A stretch of DNA of 64,000 bases from Streptosporangium violaceochromogenes (GCF_014654615.1 NZ_BNBB01000007.1:124001-188000); one strand, 5' to 3'. Counted from the stretch's first letter, positions 26,888-36,098 are shown. A program made the numbers and translations. Notes: generated by a model from the sequence alone, not told the origin.

Positions 26888-27886
26888 ATGACGATGCCAG
26901 CATCCGAGACCCCGCTCCTTGAGATCCAGGGGCTCTCGGTCGAGTTCCGCGCCCGCCGCGCCGCGCCCGTCCAGGCCGTGCAGGACCTGTCCCTGACCGC
27001 CCGGGCGGGGGAGTGCGTCGTCGTCCTCGGTGAGTCGGGTTCGGGCAAGAGCGTCACGGCCAAGGCGGTCATGGGCCTGCTGGAGGGGAACGCGCGGACG
27101 ACGGCCGGGTCGATCCGGCTCGACGGCGCCGACCTGCTCGCCGACCCGGCCGCGATGCGCGCGGCCCGCGGCCGCGACATGGCGATGGTCTTCCAGGACT
27201 CGCTGAGCGCCCTCAACCCGGTCCAGCGGGTCGGCGACCAGATCGCCGAGATGTTCCGCGTCCACCAGGGACTGTCCAAGGCGGAGGCGCGCACGCGGGC
27301 GATCGAGCTGATGCGCCAGGTCGCCATCCCGGACCCGGAGCGCCGGGCCCGCAGCTACCCCCACCAGATCTCGGGCGGGATGCGCCAGCGGATCGTCATC
27401 GCGATGGCGATCGCGCTGAAGCCCCGGCTGCTCATCGCGGACGAGCCGACGACCGCGCTCGACGTGACGGTCCAGAAGGGGATCCTCGACCTGTTCAGGG
27501 TGCTCACCGAAGCGGGCGCGGGACTCGTCTTCATCACCCACGACATCGGCGTCGCCGCGGAGATCGCCGACCACATCGTCGTCATGTACGCCGGATCCGT
27601 CATGGAGACCGGGCCGGCGCGTGAGGTGCTGGCCCGCCCCCACCACCCCTACACCCGGGCACTGCTCGCGTCGGTGCCGCGGATCGAGAGGCCCGGCGCC
27701 CGTACGCCGATCCCGGGCGGCCTGCCCGATCCGGCGGACCGTCCCGCGGGGTGCCTGTTCGCCCCGCGCTGTCCGCTGGCGACAGCCGACTGCACGGCCA
27801 CCCGGCCGGAGCTCGAGTCCCTGGAGCCGGGCCGCGCGGCGGCCTGCCTGCGCATCACGGAGGTGCAGCATGTCCTCGCCCAGTGA
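26888..27886 (+). CDS. Peptide ABC transporter ATP-binding protein, DppD/OppD type
   Basis: This 332-residue ATPase has Walker A GESGSGKS near residue 45, Q-loop FQDSLSALNPV, signature SGGMRQRI, Walker B LLIADEPTTALDV and the H-loop ITHDIG. The C-terminal oligopeptide-transporter extension holds PGGLPDPADRPAGC and three Cys residues (CLFAPRCPLATADC), a known [4Fe-4S]-like motif of DppD/OppD proteins. Starts at GTG 26885, ATG 26888 and ATG 26894 are possible; none has a strong ribosome site, and I chose 26888. It ends inside the next gene (17-bp overlap). Confidence 0.93.
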   Translation: MTMPASETPLLEIQGLSVEFRARRAAPVQAVQDLSLTARAGECVVVLGESGSGKSVTAKAVMGLLEGNARTTAGSIRLDGADLLADPAAMRAARGRDMAMVFQDSLSALNPVQRVGDQIAEMFRVHQGLSKAEARTRAIELMRQVAIPDPERRARSYPHQISGGMRQRIVIAMAIALKPRLLIADEPTTALDVTVQKGILDLFRVLTEAGAGLVFITHDIGVAAEIADHIVVMYAGSVMETGPAREVLARPHHPYTRALLASVPRIERPGARTPIPGGLPDPADRPAGCLFAPRCPLATADCTATRPELESLEPGRAAACLRITEVQHVLAQ

Positions 27887-28859
27887 CGTCCTCGTCCGCG
27901 GAAGCGGCCTCGTCAAGCACTACCCGACCAGGGAGCCGGGGCTCCGCGGCGCGAAGGGCGCGATCAAGGCGGTCGACGGCGTCGACCTGCACCTCGCCCG
28001 CGGGGAGTGCCTCGCGCTCGTCGGCGAGTCCGGATGCGGCAAGAGCACGCTCGCGTCCCTGCTCACCCACCTTGAGCCGCCGACGGGCGGTTCGATCGAG
28101 GTGAACGGCTCCCGCTGGGGGAAGGACCGCCGCACCGACCGGCAGATTCGCCGGCAGATCCAGATCGTCCTCCAGGACCCGTACTCGGCCCTCAACCCGA
28201 GGATGACGATCGAGCAGATCCTCACCGAGCCGCTCCGGATCCACTCCGACCTCGTTCCGGCGCGCGACCACTCCCGGCGGGTGACCGAACTGCTGGAGAT
28301 GGTCGGCCTGAACGACTCGCACCGCCACCGCTACCCGCACGAGTTCTCCGGCGGCCAGCGCCAGCGGATCTGCATCGCGAGGGCGCTCGCGGTCACCCCG
28401 CGCATCCTCGTCTGCGACGAGCCGCTGTCGGCCCTCGACGTGTCGGTCCAGGGACAGATTCTCGAACTCTTCCGCGACCTGCGTGAGCGGCTCGGCCTGT
28501 CCTACGTCTTCATCTCGCACGACCTCGCCGTCGTGCGCAGCATCGCCGACCGCGTCGCCGTCATGTACCTGGGCCGGATCGTCGAACAGGGACCGACCGA
28601 GGAGATCTACGAACGGCCGCGCCACCCCTACACCCGGGCCCTGCTCTCCTCGGCTCCGGTCACCGACCCGGCCGTCCGCGAGACCCGCGAGCGGATCGTC
28701 CTGACCGGGGAGGTTCCAAGCCCCGCGAACCCGCCGAGCGGCTGCGCCTTCCGCACCCGCTGCTGGCTCGCGACGGACGAGTGCGCGACCACCGTTCCGG
28801 TCCTCGAACCCGTCTTTCAGGGCCACGAGGCCGCCTGCCTGCTCCTCGGCGACCATTAA
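27870..28859 (+). CDS. Peptide ABC transporter ATP-binding protein, DppF/OppF type
   Basis: This 329-residue ATPase starts at ATG 27870 with GGAGG at 27859-27863. It has Walker A GESGCGKS, Q-loop LQDPYSALNPRM, signature FSGGQRQRI, Walker B ILVCDEPLSALDV, and H-loop ISHDLA. The C-terminal Cys motif is CAFRTRCWLATDEC. It forms the heterodimeric motor with the DppD-type subunit and closes the operon. Beyond its stop lies the cutA remnant (76 bp away). Confidence 0.94.
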   Translation: MSSPSDVLVRGSGLVKHYPTREPGLRGAKGAIKAVDGVDLHLARGECLALVGESGCGKSTLASLLTHLEPPTGGSIEVNGSRWGKDRRTDRQIRRQIQIVLQDPYSALNPRMTIEQILTEPLRIHSDLVPARDHSRRVTELLEMVGLNDSHRHRYPHEFSGGQRQRICIARALAVTPRILVCDEPLSALDVSVQGQILELFRDLRERLGLSYVFISHDLAVVRSIADRVAVMYLGRIVEQGPTEEIYERPRHPYTRALLSSAPVTDPAVRETRERIVLTGEVPSPANPPSGCAFRTRCWLATDECATTVPVLEPVFQGHEAACLLLGDH

Positions 28860-30204
28860 TGACCCTTCCGGGAGGAGCCGACGACACCGGCCGAGCCCAT
28901 GAGGATCGTGCGCGATCGAGGCTAGGCTCGGCGACATGACGCGTTACCTTCAGGTCTCGACTACAACGGACAGTCGTGACGTGGCCATGAGCCTGCTTCG
29001 ATCCGCGGTTCACGCGAGGTTGGCCGCGTCCGGACAGGTTTTCGGGCCCGCGAAAGCTGTTTTCCGGCATGAGGGAGAGGTGGAGGAGGGAGAAGAATGG
29101 CAGGTCTTCTTCCCCGCTTTCCACGTATCCTTCGGCGAGCCAGGTCATGTAGAGGGATTTGTCCCGGGCATGGGTGTCCTTGTAGTTCGCAAGGGCGTCC
29201 TCCAGCGCCACGATGGCTTTCGCCGGCTGGTTCAACACGGCCCAGCACCGGCCTGTCATTATCTGGAGTTCTGTTTCGTCGACCCAAAGCGACCAGTCGG
29301 GGGCGGGGTGGCTGCCGCCGCCCTCCAGCGCTTCACGGGCTCTGCTGATGCTCCGTTCGGCGTCGGTCTGATGGAAACGTCCCGCCGAAGCGTACGCCCA
29401 CGCCGCCCGCCCCAGAGGCAACGCGCGGACCGTGGGGGGAGCAGCGGGGCTCACCATGCGGCACGAAGCTTCCGCCTCGTCGACTCCCGGAGAGCCGGTA
29501 CCGGCCTTCTGGTAGGCCAGGAGGACGAGTGAGTTGGCGAGGAGAGAGGTGTCGCCGGAGTCGACGGCGGCCGACATGCTTTCCTTGAAAAGACCTCTGG
29601 CCTTTTTATGCCATCCCGCGTCGAAGGCGGCCCATCCGGCCTGCTCGCTTATCAGGCTGAGGAGGGCTCGGCCCGTGGCCTCTGTGTACCGGCACTCATT
29701 GACAAGGGTGCTGGTCGTTTCGAGCTCTGCGGCGTACAGCCGGTAGGTCTCGGCGCCTCCAAGGTGGTCGTCAAGACGACGTAACCGGATCATCCGGTTT
29801 CGCAGGGAAGTCACAAGATCGTTGCCGATGCGACCTCTGGAGAGATCTTTTGCCGGAAGGGGGGTGGCGGTGATTCCTGTGGCGGCGATGGATGAACTGA
29901 GAAATTTCCTGCGCAGCACGTCCTGTTCCTCGGGTTCGGGTGGCGATATGTCTTCTACGTCGAAAAGTTCGGCTTCGCTCAGTGAGAAGGCGCGGCAGTA
30001 CAGCAGGCGATAGGGGTCTTTTGGTTTGTGCCTTCCCGCTTCCCAACCCTTGATCATTCGAATGATGGACTCTCGCCCCGGGAGGCGCGCACGGGTCCGC
30101 TCGTCGGCCACCTCGGCGAGCGCGCGGGCCATATCTCTCTGAGACCAGAGCCTTTCGCGTCGTTCAGTGCGTAGGCGTAGCGCCCAAAAAGGCACATCAC
30201 CCAT
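28660..30204 (-). CDS. XRE-type regulator with TPR-like repeats, native C-terminus lost
   Basis: The open frame has 514 codons, but only about the first 364 look genuine. Residues 5-75 form an HTH (RLRTERRERLWSQRDMARAL is its start; IIRMIKGWEAGRHKPKD its end), then a link (EPEEQDVLRRKFL), then helical TPR-like repeats (ALLSLISEQAGWAAFDAG, LANSLVLLAYQKAG, YMTWLAEGYVESGE). At GYVESGE (about 29112) the frame enters antisense cutA, and then antisense of the dppF-type gene, giving an Arg/Gly/Ser-rich tail. The last TPR and end are thus missing. Relatives are stand-alone regulators of morphogenesis or metabolism. Whether the shortened protein works is unknown. Confidence 0.7.
   Translation of the reverse strand: MGDVPFWALRLRTERRERLWSQRDMARALAEVADERTRARLPGRESIIRMIKGWEAGRHKPKDPYRLLYCRAFSLSEAELFDVEDISPPEPEEQDVLRRKFLSSSIAATGITATPLPAKDLSRGRIGNDLVTSLRNRMIRLRRLDDHLGGAETYRLYAAELETTSTLVNECRYTEATGRALLSLISEQAGWAAFDAGWHKKARGLFKESMSAAVDSGDTSLLANSLVLLAYQKAGTGSPGVDEAEASCRMVSPAAPPTVRALPLGRAAWAYASAGRFHQTDAERSISRAREALEGGGSHPAPDWSLWVDETELQIMTGRCWAVLNQPAKAIVALEDALANYKDTHARDKSLYMTWLAEGYVESGEEDLPFFSLLHLSLMPENSFRGPENLSGRGQPRVNRGSKQAHGHVTTVRCSRDLKVTRHVAEPSLDRARSSWARPVSSAPPGRVINGRRGAGRRPRGPERRVRGPERWSRTRPSRASSGCGRRSRSAGSRGLEPPRSGRSARGSRGRPGR
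28936..29106 (+). pseudogene. cutA: cutA remnant (divalent-cation tolerance protein, N-terminal half only)
   Basis: Residues 1-57, MTRYLQVSTTTDSRD through GEVEEGEEWQV, match the N-terminal half of actinobacterial CutA proteins (QVSTTTDSRD, ARLAASGQVFGP, VFRHEGE). A full CutA has about 105-112 residues. After residue 57 the similarity stops, and the frame continues to 29532 only as the antisense of the XRE-TPR gene. A break near 29107-29112 therefore cost CutA its C-terminal half, including the trimer-closing strands. CutA trimers are linked to copper tolerance; this copy should not fold normally. Confidence 0.75.
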
Positions 30205-30535
30205 TATCTTCCCTCTGAAGGCAGGGGAATTCCTGTCTCCTCTATTCTTCCCCGAACCGCCCTGTTCGTGTGCGGTTCCCGACGAGGTGAGGGAGAACTT
30301 GGAAAGCGGAATCGGGGGGCGCCCATACCGTACGGGACCCTTGCCGGGCTCGTTCCCTCGGGCCTGGACCCGCTCTGACCTCGGGGGATAAGGGCGTCGT
30401 CAGGGGATGCCGGGTACGGCGATCACCCTCTTAGCCTGCTCTTACACGTCATCGGGCATCGTTTGGACGTACCGGAGGCACCGGTCGCCGCCTCGGCGGC
30501 TCACGAGCGGAAGTACGACGTTGGGGAAAGACGAC
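30205..30535. other. Intergenic region between the XRE gene and the htrA-type gene
   Basis: 331 bp hold the divergent promoters of the XRE-TPR and protease genes. I see no repeat, RNA gene or coding frame with proper codon bias here. A GGGGAAAG ribosome site at 30523-30530 belongs to the protease gene. Confidence 0.6.
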
Positions 30536-31822
30536 ATGGAACCGAACAACAAAGAGCAGAGCGGTACCCCGGCTGAGACGACCCGTGGGAACGGCGGCTG
30601 GAGCCAGTTCGGCAAGGTGCCGCCCCAGGCCGGCGGCTACGCCGCGGCAGGGCCGGCCGAGCCGTGGGCGACGCCGCTGTCCGCGGCGCCGGAGCCGCCC
30701 GCGACACCCGTCCGGCGCGGTCTCACCGCCGGGCAGAAGATGGGCGTGGGCCTGGCGATGGCCGCGATGGCCGTGGGCGGCGGGGTGGCGGGGGCCCTCG
30801 CCGTGACGGCCTTCGGCGCCACCCCCGTGGCGCTTCCCTCCCCGGCCGCCGTCGCCAGGCCGGTCACCGACGTGGCCACGGTCGCCGACGTCGCCAAGGC
30901 CGTCCAGCCCGCGGTGGTGTCGATCCAGGTCAAGACCCCCAACGGTGGCGGCGAGGGGTCCGGGGTGGTGCTGTCGGCCGACGGCCTGATCCTGACCAAC
31001 AACCACGTGGTGGCGGCCGGCGGGCAGGGCGGCCAGGTGACCGTCAAGTTCAGCGACGGCAAGACCGCCACCGCGAGGGTCGTCGGCACCGATCCGGCCA
31101 CCGACCTGGCGGTCATCCGGGCGAACGACGTCTCCGGCCTCACCCGCGCCGCGATCGGCGACAGCGACAGGCTCAAGGTCGGCGACTCCGTGCTCGCCAT
31201 CGGCAGCCCGCTCGGCCTGTCCGGCTCGGTCACCGCGGGGATCGTCAGCGCCCTGAACCGCACGCTGAACGTGGGCGGCCAGCCCCGGCCGCAGCTTCCC
31301 CCCGGCTGGGGCGGAGGCATGCAGCAGGAGGGCAGTGCGCCCGTCACCATCGGCGGGGTCATCCAGACCGACGCGGCGATCAACCCCGGCAACTCGGGTG
31401 GAGCCCTGGTCAACGCCTCGGGAGAGGTGATCGGCGTCAACAGTGCCATCGCCACCAACGGCGGCGAGGGCAACATCGGCGTCGGCTTCGCCATCCCGAT
31501 CAACACCGCCATGCAGGTCGCCAAGCAGCTCATCGAGACGGGCAAGGCTACCCACGCCTTTCTGGGGGTCAACCTCGCCGACGCCACCGGCGACGCGGGC
31601 GGCGCGCTGGTGAGCCAGGTCGGCGAGGGCAGCCCCGCCGCCCGGGCCGGGCTGCGTCAGGGCGACCTCATCACCAAGATCAACGACACTCCCGTCGAGA
31701 ACGCCGCCACCGTGGTCGGCGCGATCCGGGGCTTCAAGCCGGACCAGAAGGTGACCCTCACCTACGTCCGCGACGGCCGTTCCCAGACCATCACCGTGGC
31801 CCTGGCCGAGAAGACCGAATAG
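30536..31822 (+). CDS. HtrA/DegP-family serine protease with PDZ domain, membrane-anchored
   Basis: This 428-residue protein has a Pro/Gly-rich cytoplasmic N-terminus (about residues 1-60), one membrane helix (GVGLAMAAMAVGGGVAGAL), a trypsin-like protease domain and one C-terminal PDZ domain. The triad is His157 (LTNNHVVA), Asp190 (ATDLAVIRA) and Ser287 (NPGNSGGALV). The PDZ carries AFLGVNLAD and ARAGLRQGDLITKIN. It is a surface quality-control protease that removes misfolded exported proteins. ATG 30536 has GGGGAAAG five bases upstream. A strong hairpin follows the stop. Confidence 0.94.
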   Translation: MEPNNKEQSGTPAETTRGNGGWSQFGKVPPQAGGYAAAGPAEPWATPLSAAPEPPATPVRRGLTAGQKMGVGLAMAAMAVGGGVAGALAVTAFGATPVALPSPAAVARPVTDVATVADVAKAVQPAVVSIQVKTPNGGGEGSGVVLSADGLILTNNHVVAAGGQGGQVTVKFSDGKTATARVVGTDPATDLAVIRANDVSGLTRAAIGDSDRLKVGDSVLAIGSPLGLSGSVTAGIVSALNRTLNVGGQPRPQLPPGWGGGMQQEGSAPVTIGGVIQTDAAINPGNSGGALVNASGEVIGVNSAIATNGGEGNIGVGFAIPINTAMQVAKQLIETGKATHAFLGVNLADATGDAGGALVSQVGEGSPAARAGLRQGDLITKINDTPVENAATVVGAIRGFKPDQKVTLTYVRDGRSQTITVALAEKTE

Positions 31823-31854
31823 CCGCGGAGCCTCGGGAGGACGGACGCCAAGGC

Positions 31855-31879
31855 CGCCCCCTCCCGCGGAGGGGGCGGG
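31855..31879. terminator. Bidirectional terminator hairpin between htrA-type gene and cydC
   Basis: CCGCCCCCTC (31855-31864) and GAGGGGGCGG (31870-31879) form a perfect 10-bp stem with a 5-base loop, between two convergent genes and 4 bp from the end of cydC. Confidence 0.7.
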
Positions 31880-31882
31880 GCG

Positions 31883-33562
31883 TCAGCGGCCGGAGGTCAG
31901 CGCCTCCGAACGCCACAGGTCGCGGTAGTAGCCCGGGGCGCGCACCAGTTCCTCGTGCGTGCCCCGCTGCGCCACCGCGCCGTTCTCCAGCACGACGATC
32001 TCGTCCACCCCCTCCAGCCCGCGCAGCCGGTGGGTGACCAGCAGCGTGGTGTGGCCGTGGGTGGCGTCCAGCAGGTCGGCCATGAGCGCGTCGGCGGTCT
32101 CCTCGTCCAGCGACTCGGCCGGCTCGTCCAGCAGCAGCACCGGCGGGTCGTTCAGCAGCGCGCGCGCCAGCGCCAGCCGCTGCAACTGCCCCCCGGAGAC
32201 CGTCCGCCCGTCCTCCCCGAGGACGGTGTCCCAGCCGGTCCGCTCCACCCACCGCTCCAGGCGGGCCCGCCGTACGGCCTCGGCCAGCTCGTGCTCGCCC
32301 GCCTCCGGGCCGGCCAGCCGCAGGTTGTCCCGGAGTGACGTCTGGAACACGTAGGGGTCCTGGGTGAGTCCCGTCATCACCCGGCGCACGTCGTCGGAGG
32401 ACAGCGCGCCGATCTCCACCCCGTTCAGCCGGATCGTGCCCGACTCCGGCTCCACCAGGCGCATCAGCGCCGACAGCAGGGTGCTCTTGCCCGCGCCGCT
32501 GGGACCGACCAGGGCGACGCGCCGGCCGGGGGTGAGGGTCAGGCTGACGCCGTCGAGCGCGGGCGGGCGGTCCGGGCCGTGCCGTACCACCAGGTTGTCG
32601 ATCTCGACCGTCGGCGGGCCCTCGGGAACGGGAACGGGCCGGGCGGGCTCGGTCACGGCGGGCGGGGCCGCGCGGACCTCCCTCAGACGGCGCAGGGCGG
32701 CGAGCACCCCGGTCAGCCGCTCTCCGGCGGCGGCCATCGGCAGCACCGGCTCGAACGACACCAGCGTCGTCAGTGTGAGCACCGCCGTGACGACCGGCCC
32801 GGCTCCGGAGGCCGTGGCGATCAGCACGACCGCCGACACCGTGGCCCCCTGGACGAGCGTTCCCAGCCCGGAGGCCGTCGCGCCCGCCCGGGCCCGGCGG
32901 CGTTCGAGCGCGGCCAGCCGGGTGTCGGCCTCGGCGCAGGCCGCCAGGGCCCGGTCTCCGGCGCCGTAGGCGGCCAGGTCGGCCGCGCCGTGCACCAGGT
33001 CGGCGACCCGGGCCGCCAGCTCCGCCCGCGCCGGCGCGATCCGCGCGGAGCGGCGCCGCGCCGCCGCGGCGGTGACGCCGGGAATCAGCACCCCGGCCGT
33101 CACCAGCCCGGCCAGCAGTGCCGGCGCCGCCGCCGGAAGCGCGAACAGCGCGAGCACGACCGCGGCCAGCCCGGTCGCCAGCGCCGCCACCGCCGGCAGC
33201 AGGCAGCGCACCAGCAGGTCCTGCGCCGCCTCGGTGTCGTCCACCATCCGGCTGAGCAGGTCGGCGCCCCGGTGGGCCGGCGGCCCGGCCGGGATCAGCG
33301 CCCGGTACAGCCGTTCCCTGGCCGTGGCCTGCGCCCGCAGCGCGACGTCGTGGCCGGCCAGGCGCTCGCCGTAGCGCAGGACCCCCTTGCCGGTCGCGAA
33401 CGCCCGCACCCCCACGATCGCCACGCTCAGCGCCGCGAGCTCGGGTCGCCCGGCGGCCCTGGTGATCAGCCACGCCGCCGATCCGATCAGCCCGAGCCCG
33501 GCGAGCTCGGCCGCCGCTCCGGCCGCGGCGGCCAGGAGCAGCCTTCTGTTCACGCGGCTCAC
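31883..33562 (-). CDS. cydC: Thiol/heme ABC exporter subunit CydC
   Basis: This 559-residue half-transporter has an N-terminal six-helix membrane domain (to about residue 300) and a C-terminal ATPase. Walker A is GPSGAGKST, signature TVSGGQLQRL, Walker B VLLLDEPAESLD. CydDC exports reduced thiols and handles heme, and is needed to assemble cytochrome bd. Overlaps cydD by 4 bp (ATGA). It is the last gene of cydABDC. Confidence 0.93.
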   Translation of the reverse strand: MSRVNRRLLLAAAAGAAAELAGLGLIGSAAWLITRAAGRPELAALSVAIVGVRAFATGKGVLRYGERLAGHDVALRAQATARERLYRALIPAGPPAHRGADLLSRMVDDTEAAQDLLVRCLLPAVAALATGLAAVVLALFALPAAAPALLAGLVTAGVLIPGVTAAAARRRSARIAPARAELAARVADLVHGAADLAAYGAGDRALAACAEADTRLAALERRRARAGATASGLGTLVQGATVSAVVLIATASGAGPVVTAVLTLTTLVSFEPVLPMAAAGERLTGVLAALRRLREVRAAPPAVTEPARPVPVPEGPPTVEIDNLVVRHGPDRPPALDGVSLTLTPGRRVALVGPSGAGKSTLLSALMRLVEPESGTIRLNGVEIGALSSDDVRRVMTGLTQDPYVFQTSLRDNLRLAGPEAGEHELAEAVRRARLERWVERTGWDTVLGEDGRTVSGGQLQRLALARALLNDPPVLLLDEPAESLDEETADALMADLLDATHGHTTLLVTHRLRGLEGVDEIVVLENGAVAQRGTHEELVRAPGYYRDLWRSEALTSGR

Positions 33563-35313
33563 CGGCCCCCCTCGCTCATCACGGCGGCGGGCACCACGCG
33601 TCCGCCGGACATCCGGATCACCCGGTCGGCCAGGTCGATCATCGCGGGCCGGTGCGCCACGATCACGGCGGTACGGCCCGCGGTGAGATCACGGGTCGCG
33701 GCCACGATCGCGCTCTCACTCCGGCCGTCGAGCCGCGCGGTCGGCTCGTCGAGGAGCAGCAGGCAGGCCGAGGGGCGGCAGAAGGCGCGGGCCAGCGCGA
33801 TCCGCTGCCGCTGGCCGGCCGACAGGTCGGCGCCCCGCTCGCCGAGCACCGTCTCATACCCCCCGGGCAGGGCCGCGACGAACCCGTCGGCGTGCGCGGC
33901 CTCGGCCGCCGCCCGCACCTGGTCCGCGGTCGCGGCGGGGGAGCCGAGCCGGATGTTGTCGGCGACCGAGGCGGCGAACAGGTGGGGGCGCTGCGGCACG
34001 AACGCCAGCCGCCCGCGCCAGGAGTCGTCGCCGGCGAGTTCGGCGCCGTCGATCAGGACCCGGCCGGAGGCGGGGGTGACGAAGCCGAGCAGCAGGTGGA
34101 GCAGGGTGCTCTTGCCCGCGCCGCTCTCGCCGACCAGCGCGACCCGCTCGCCGGGCGCGATCATCAGCGAGACGTCCTCAAGCGCCGCCTCCCGGCGCCC
34201 CGGGTAGCGCACGGTGACGTTCTCCAGCCGGATCTCCGGCGCGGCGCCCGCCCGCCGGCCGGCGGACGGCGGGCGCGTGGGCGGGCTCGCCGACGGGCTC
34301 ATCGGCGGGGCGTGACCGTCCGGGCCCGGCCGTGCCGTGGTCCGCGCGCCGGGCGCGGAGCCGTCCTGCCGCGCCGGGTCTTCGGCCTCGCCGTCCAGGA
34401 GGGAGAAGGCGTCGTCGGCCGCCGCGACCCCCTCCATCGCCGCGTGGAACCTGTTGCCCATGGTGCGCAGCGGCAGGTAAGCCTCGGGGGCGAGCAGCAG
34501 TACCAGCAGCGCGACGGGCAGTTCCAGCGACCCCGAGAGCAGCCGCAGTCCCACCGGCACCGCGACCAGCGCCAGCGACAGCGAGGCGGCCAGCTCCAGC
34601 ACCAGCGACGACAGGAAGGCCACCCGCAGCGTGCGCATCGTGGCGGCGCGGTGGGCGTCCGCCACCCGCCGGATCACCTCCGCCTGGTAGCGCGCCCGGC
34701 CGAAGGCGCGCAGCGTGGGCAGCCCCCTGACCACGTCCAGGAAGTGGCCGCCGAGGCGGGCGAGGGCCCGCCACTGCCGTTCGGTGACGGCCTTGGTGTG
34801 CATGCCGACCAGCGCGCCGAAGACCGGGATGAGCGGCAGCGTGACCAGTACGATCGCCGCACTTGCCAGGTCGGCGGCGAACAGCCGGGCGAGCACGGCG
34901 ATCGGCACGACGGCCGCCACCGCCGCCGCGGGCAGGTAGCCCGTCAGGTAGGGATCGAGGGCGTCCAGGCCCCGTCCGGCCAGCGTCACCAGCTCGCCGG
35001 AACGCCGCCCGGACCGGGCCGGACCCGTCTCGCGCAGCCGTGACAGCAGCCGGTGGCGCAGCGCCGACTTCACCCCGGTGCCCGTGCGCCCCGCCGCCTC
35101 GCCCTGGACCAGGCCCAGGGCCGCCCGGACGGCGACCACCGCCGCCAGCGGGACCAGCGCCGAGATCGCCAGGTGCCCGGACAGCACCCCGGCCAGGATC
35201 TCCGCCTGGGCCAGGACGAGCAGTCCCGCCAGGACCGCGGCGGCCAGGCAGAGCGCCAGGTGGCGGCGGACGGCGCGCTCGCCGAGCGCCAGCCGCAGGA
35301 GATCCTTGTGCAT
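33559..35313 (-). CDS. cydD: Thiol/heme ABC exporter subunit CydD
   Basis: This 584-residue half-transporter starts at ATG 35313 (MHKDLLRLALGERAV). Six membrane helices are followed by an unusually long Pro/Gly/Ala-rich linker (about residues 322-365) and an ATPase with Walker A GESGAGKST, signature LSAGQRQRIAL and Walker B LLLLDEPTARLD. It forms a heterodimer with CydC. Gap to cydB is 8 bp. The frame stays open far upstream, opposite cydB and cydA, without coding features. Confidence 0.93.
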   Translation of the reverse strand: MHKDLLRLALGERAVRRHLALCLAAAVLAGLLVLAQAEILAGVLSGHLAISALVPLAAVVAVRAALGLVQGEAAGRTGTGVKSALRHRLLSRLRETGPARSGRRSGELVTLAGRGLDALDPYLTGYLPAAAVAAVVPIAVLARLFAADLASAAIVLVTLPLIPVFGALVGMHTKAVTERQWRALARLGGHFLDVVRGLPTLRAFGRARYQAEVIRRVADAHRAATMRTLRVAFLSSLVLELAASLSLALVAVPVGLRLLSGSLELPVALLVLLLAPEAYLPLRTMGNRFHAAMEGVAAADDAFSLLDGEAEDPARQDGSAPGARTTARPGPDGHAPPMSPSASPPTRPPSAGRRAGAAPEIRLENVTVRYPGRREAALEDVSLMIAPGERVALVGESGAGKSTLLHLLLGFVTPASGRVLIDGAELAGDDSWRGRLAFVPQRPHLFAASVADNIRLGSPAATADQVRAAAEAAHADGFVAALPGGYETVLGERGADLSAGQRQRIALARAFCRPSACLLLLDEPTARLDGRSESAIVAATRDLTAGRTAVIVAHRPAMIDLADRVIRMSGGRVVPAAVMSEGGR

Positions 35314-35321
35314 GGAGACCT

Positions 35322-36086
35322 TTAGAAGAACGAGGGAACGCGGTCGGCGCCGCGCCGGGGACCGAACGTGCGCCACACCCATACTTGCGCACCCACCATG
35401 ACCGGTGTGAACGGCAGGATTATGAGACTGAGCACACTCAGCGTCTCCGCGGGCGCGGCGTGCCGGAGCAGCCACGGGGCCGAGGCGGCCACCGCCACCG
35501 CGGCCGGCGCGGCGGCGGCGCACGCCGAGACCAGCAGCGCCCTTGTGCCGCGGTGCGCGCCGGTCACCCGGCCGGGCAGCCGCCAGGAGACGAAGGTCCG
35601 GCCGTGGAAGGCGAACAGCGCGGCGAGCAGCGCCCCGCAGACGAGGCCGGAAAGACCGATCGGCGAGCCGGGCAGCCCTGCGAGCGCGGCCGACACCATG
35701 CCCCAGCTCAGCGCCAGGCCCAAGGAGGCGGCGCAGATCACCCGGTCCCAGCCGGCGCGCCAGGCGCGGCCGTCGAGGCGGCGGCGGAACCACAGGCCGG
35801 CGTCGCGCAGGATCCACGACAGCAGCAGGGCGACCACCGCCGGGTAGCCCTCGGCCGTCACCCGCTCCTCCAGGGAGGGGAAGGCCCCGGCCAGCACGCC
35901 GGCCGCGGCCACCAGCCACACCTCGTTGGCCAGGACGAACGGTGCCATGGCGGCGACGATCCGGTCCCGGTCCTCCTGGGTCCGGCCGAGCACGGGCAGC
36001 AACACGCCCAGGCCGATGTCGAAGCCCTCCAGGGCGAAGTAGCCGATCAGCAGCAGGGCGAGCACGCCGAGCCAGAGAACGTCCAC
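35322..36086 (-). CDS. cydB: Cytochrome bd-type oxidase subunit II (short CydB)
   Basis: This 254-residue membrane protein has about 7-8 helices. It keeps the CydB opening (LLLIGYFALEGFDIGLGVLLPVLG; core EGFDIGLG) and the ANEVWLVAAAG segment that stands for the usual WxGNEVWL. Standard CydB proteins have about 330-380 residues, so it is short, matching the short CydA next to it. The C-terminal end is VWRTFGPRRG. It is 12 bp after cydA and 8 bp before cydD. Confidence 0.85.
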   Translation of the reverse strand: MDVLWLGVLALLLIGYFALEGFDIGLGVLLPVLGRTQEDRDRIVAAMAPFVLANEVWLVAAAGVLAGAFPSLEERVTAEGYPAVVALLLSWILRDAGLWFRRRLDGRAWRAGWDRVICAASLGLALSWGMVSAALAGLPGSPIGLSGLVCGALLAALFAFHGRTFVSWRLPGRVTGAHRGTRALLVSACAAAAPAAVAVAASAPWLLRHAAPAETLSVLSLIILPFTPVMVGAQVWVWRTFGPRRGADRVPSFF

Positions 36087-36098
36087 GAAGGTTCCTCC

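Noticed and set aside
29107-29532. Plus-strand 198-codon frame at 28936-29532 as a new full-length protein
   Set aside because: Only the first 57 residues are CutA-like; the rest is antisense of the XRE-TPR gene.
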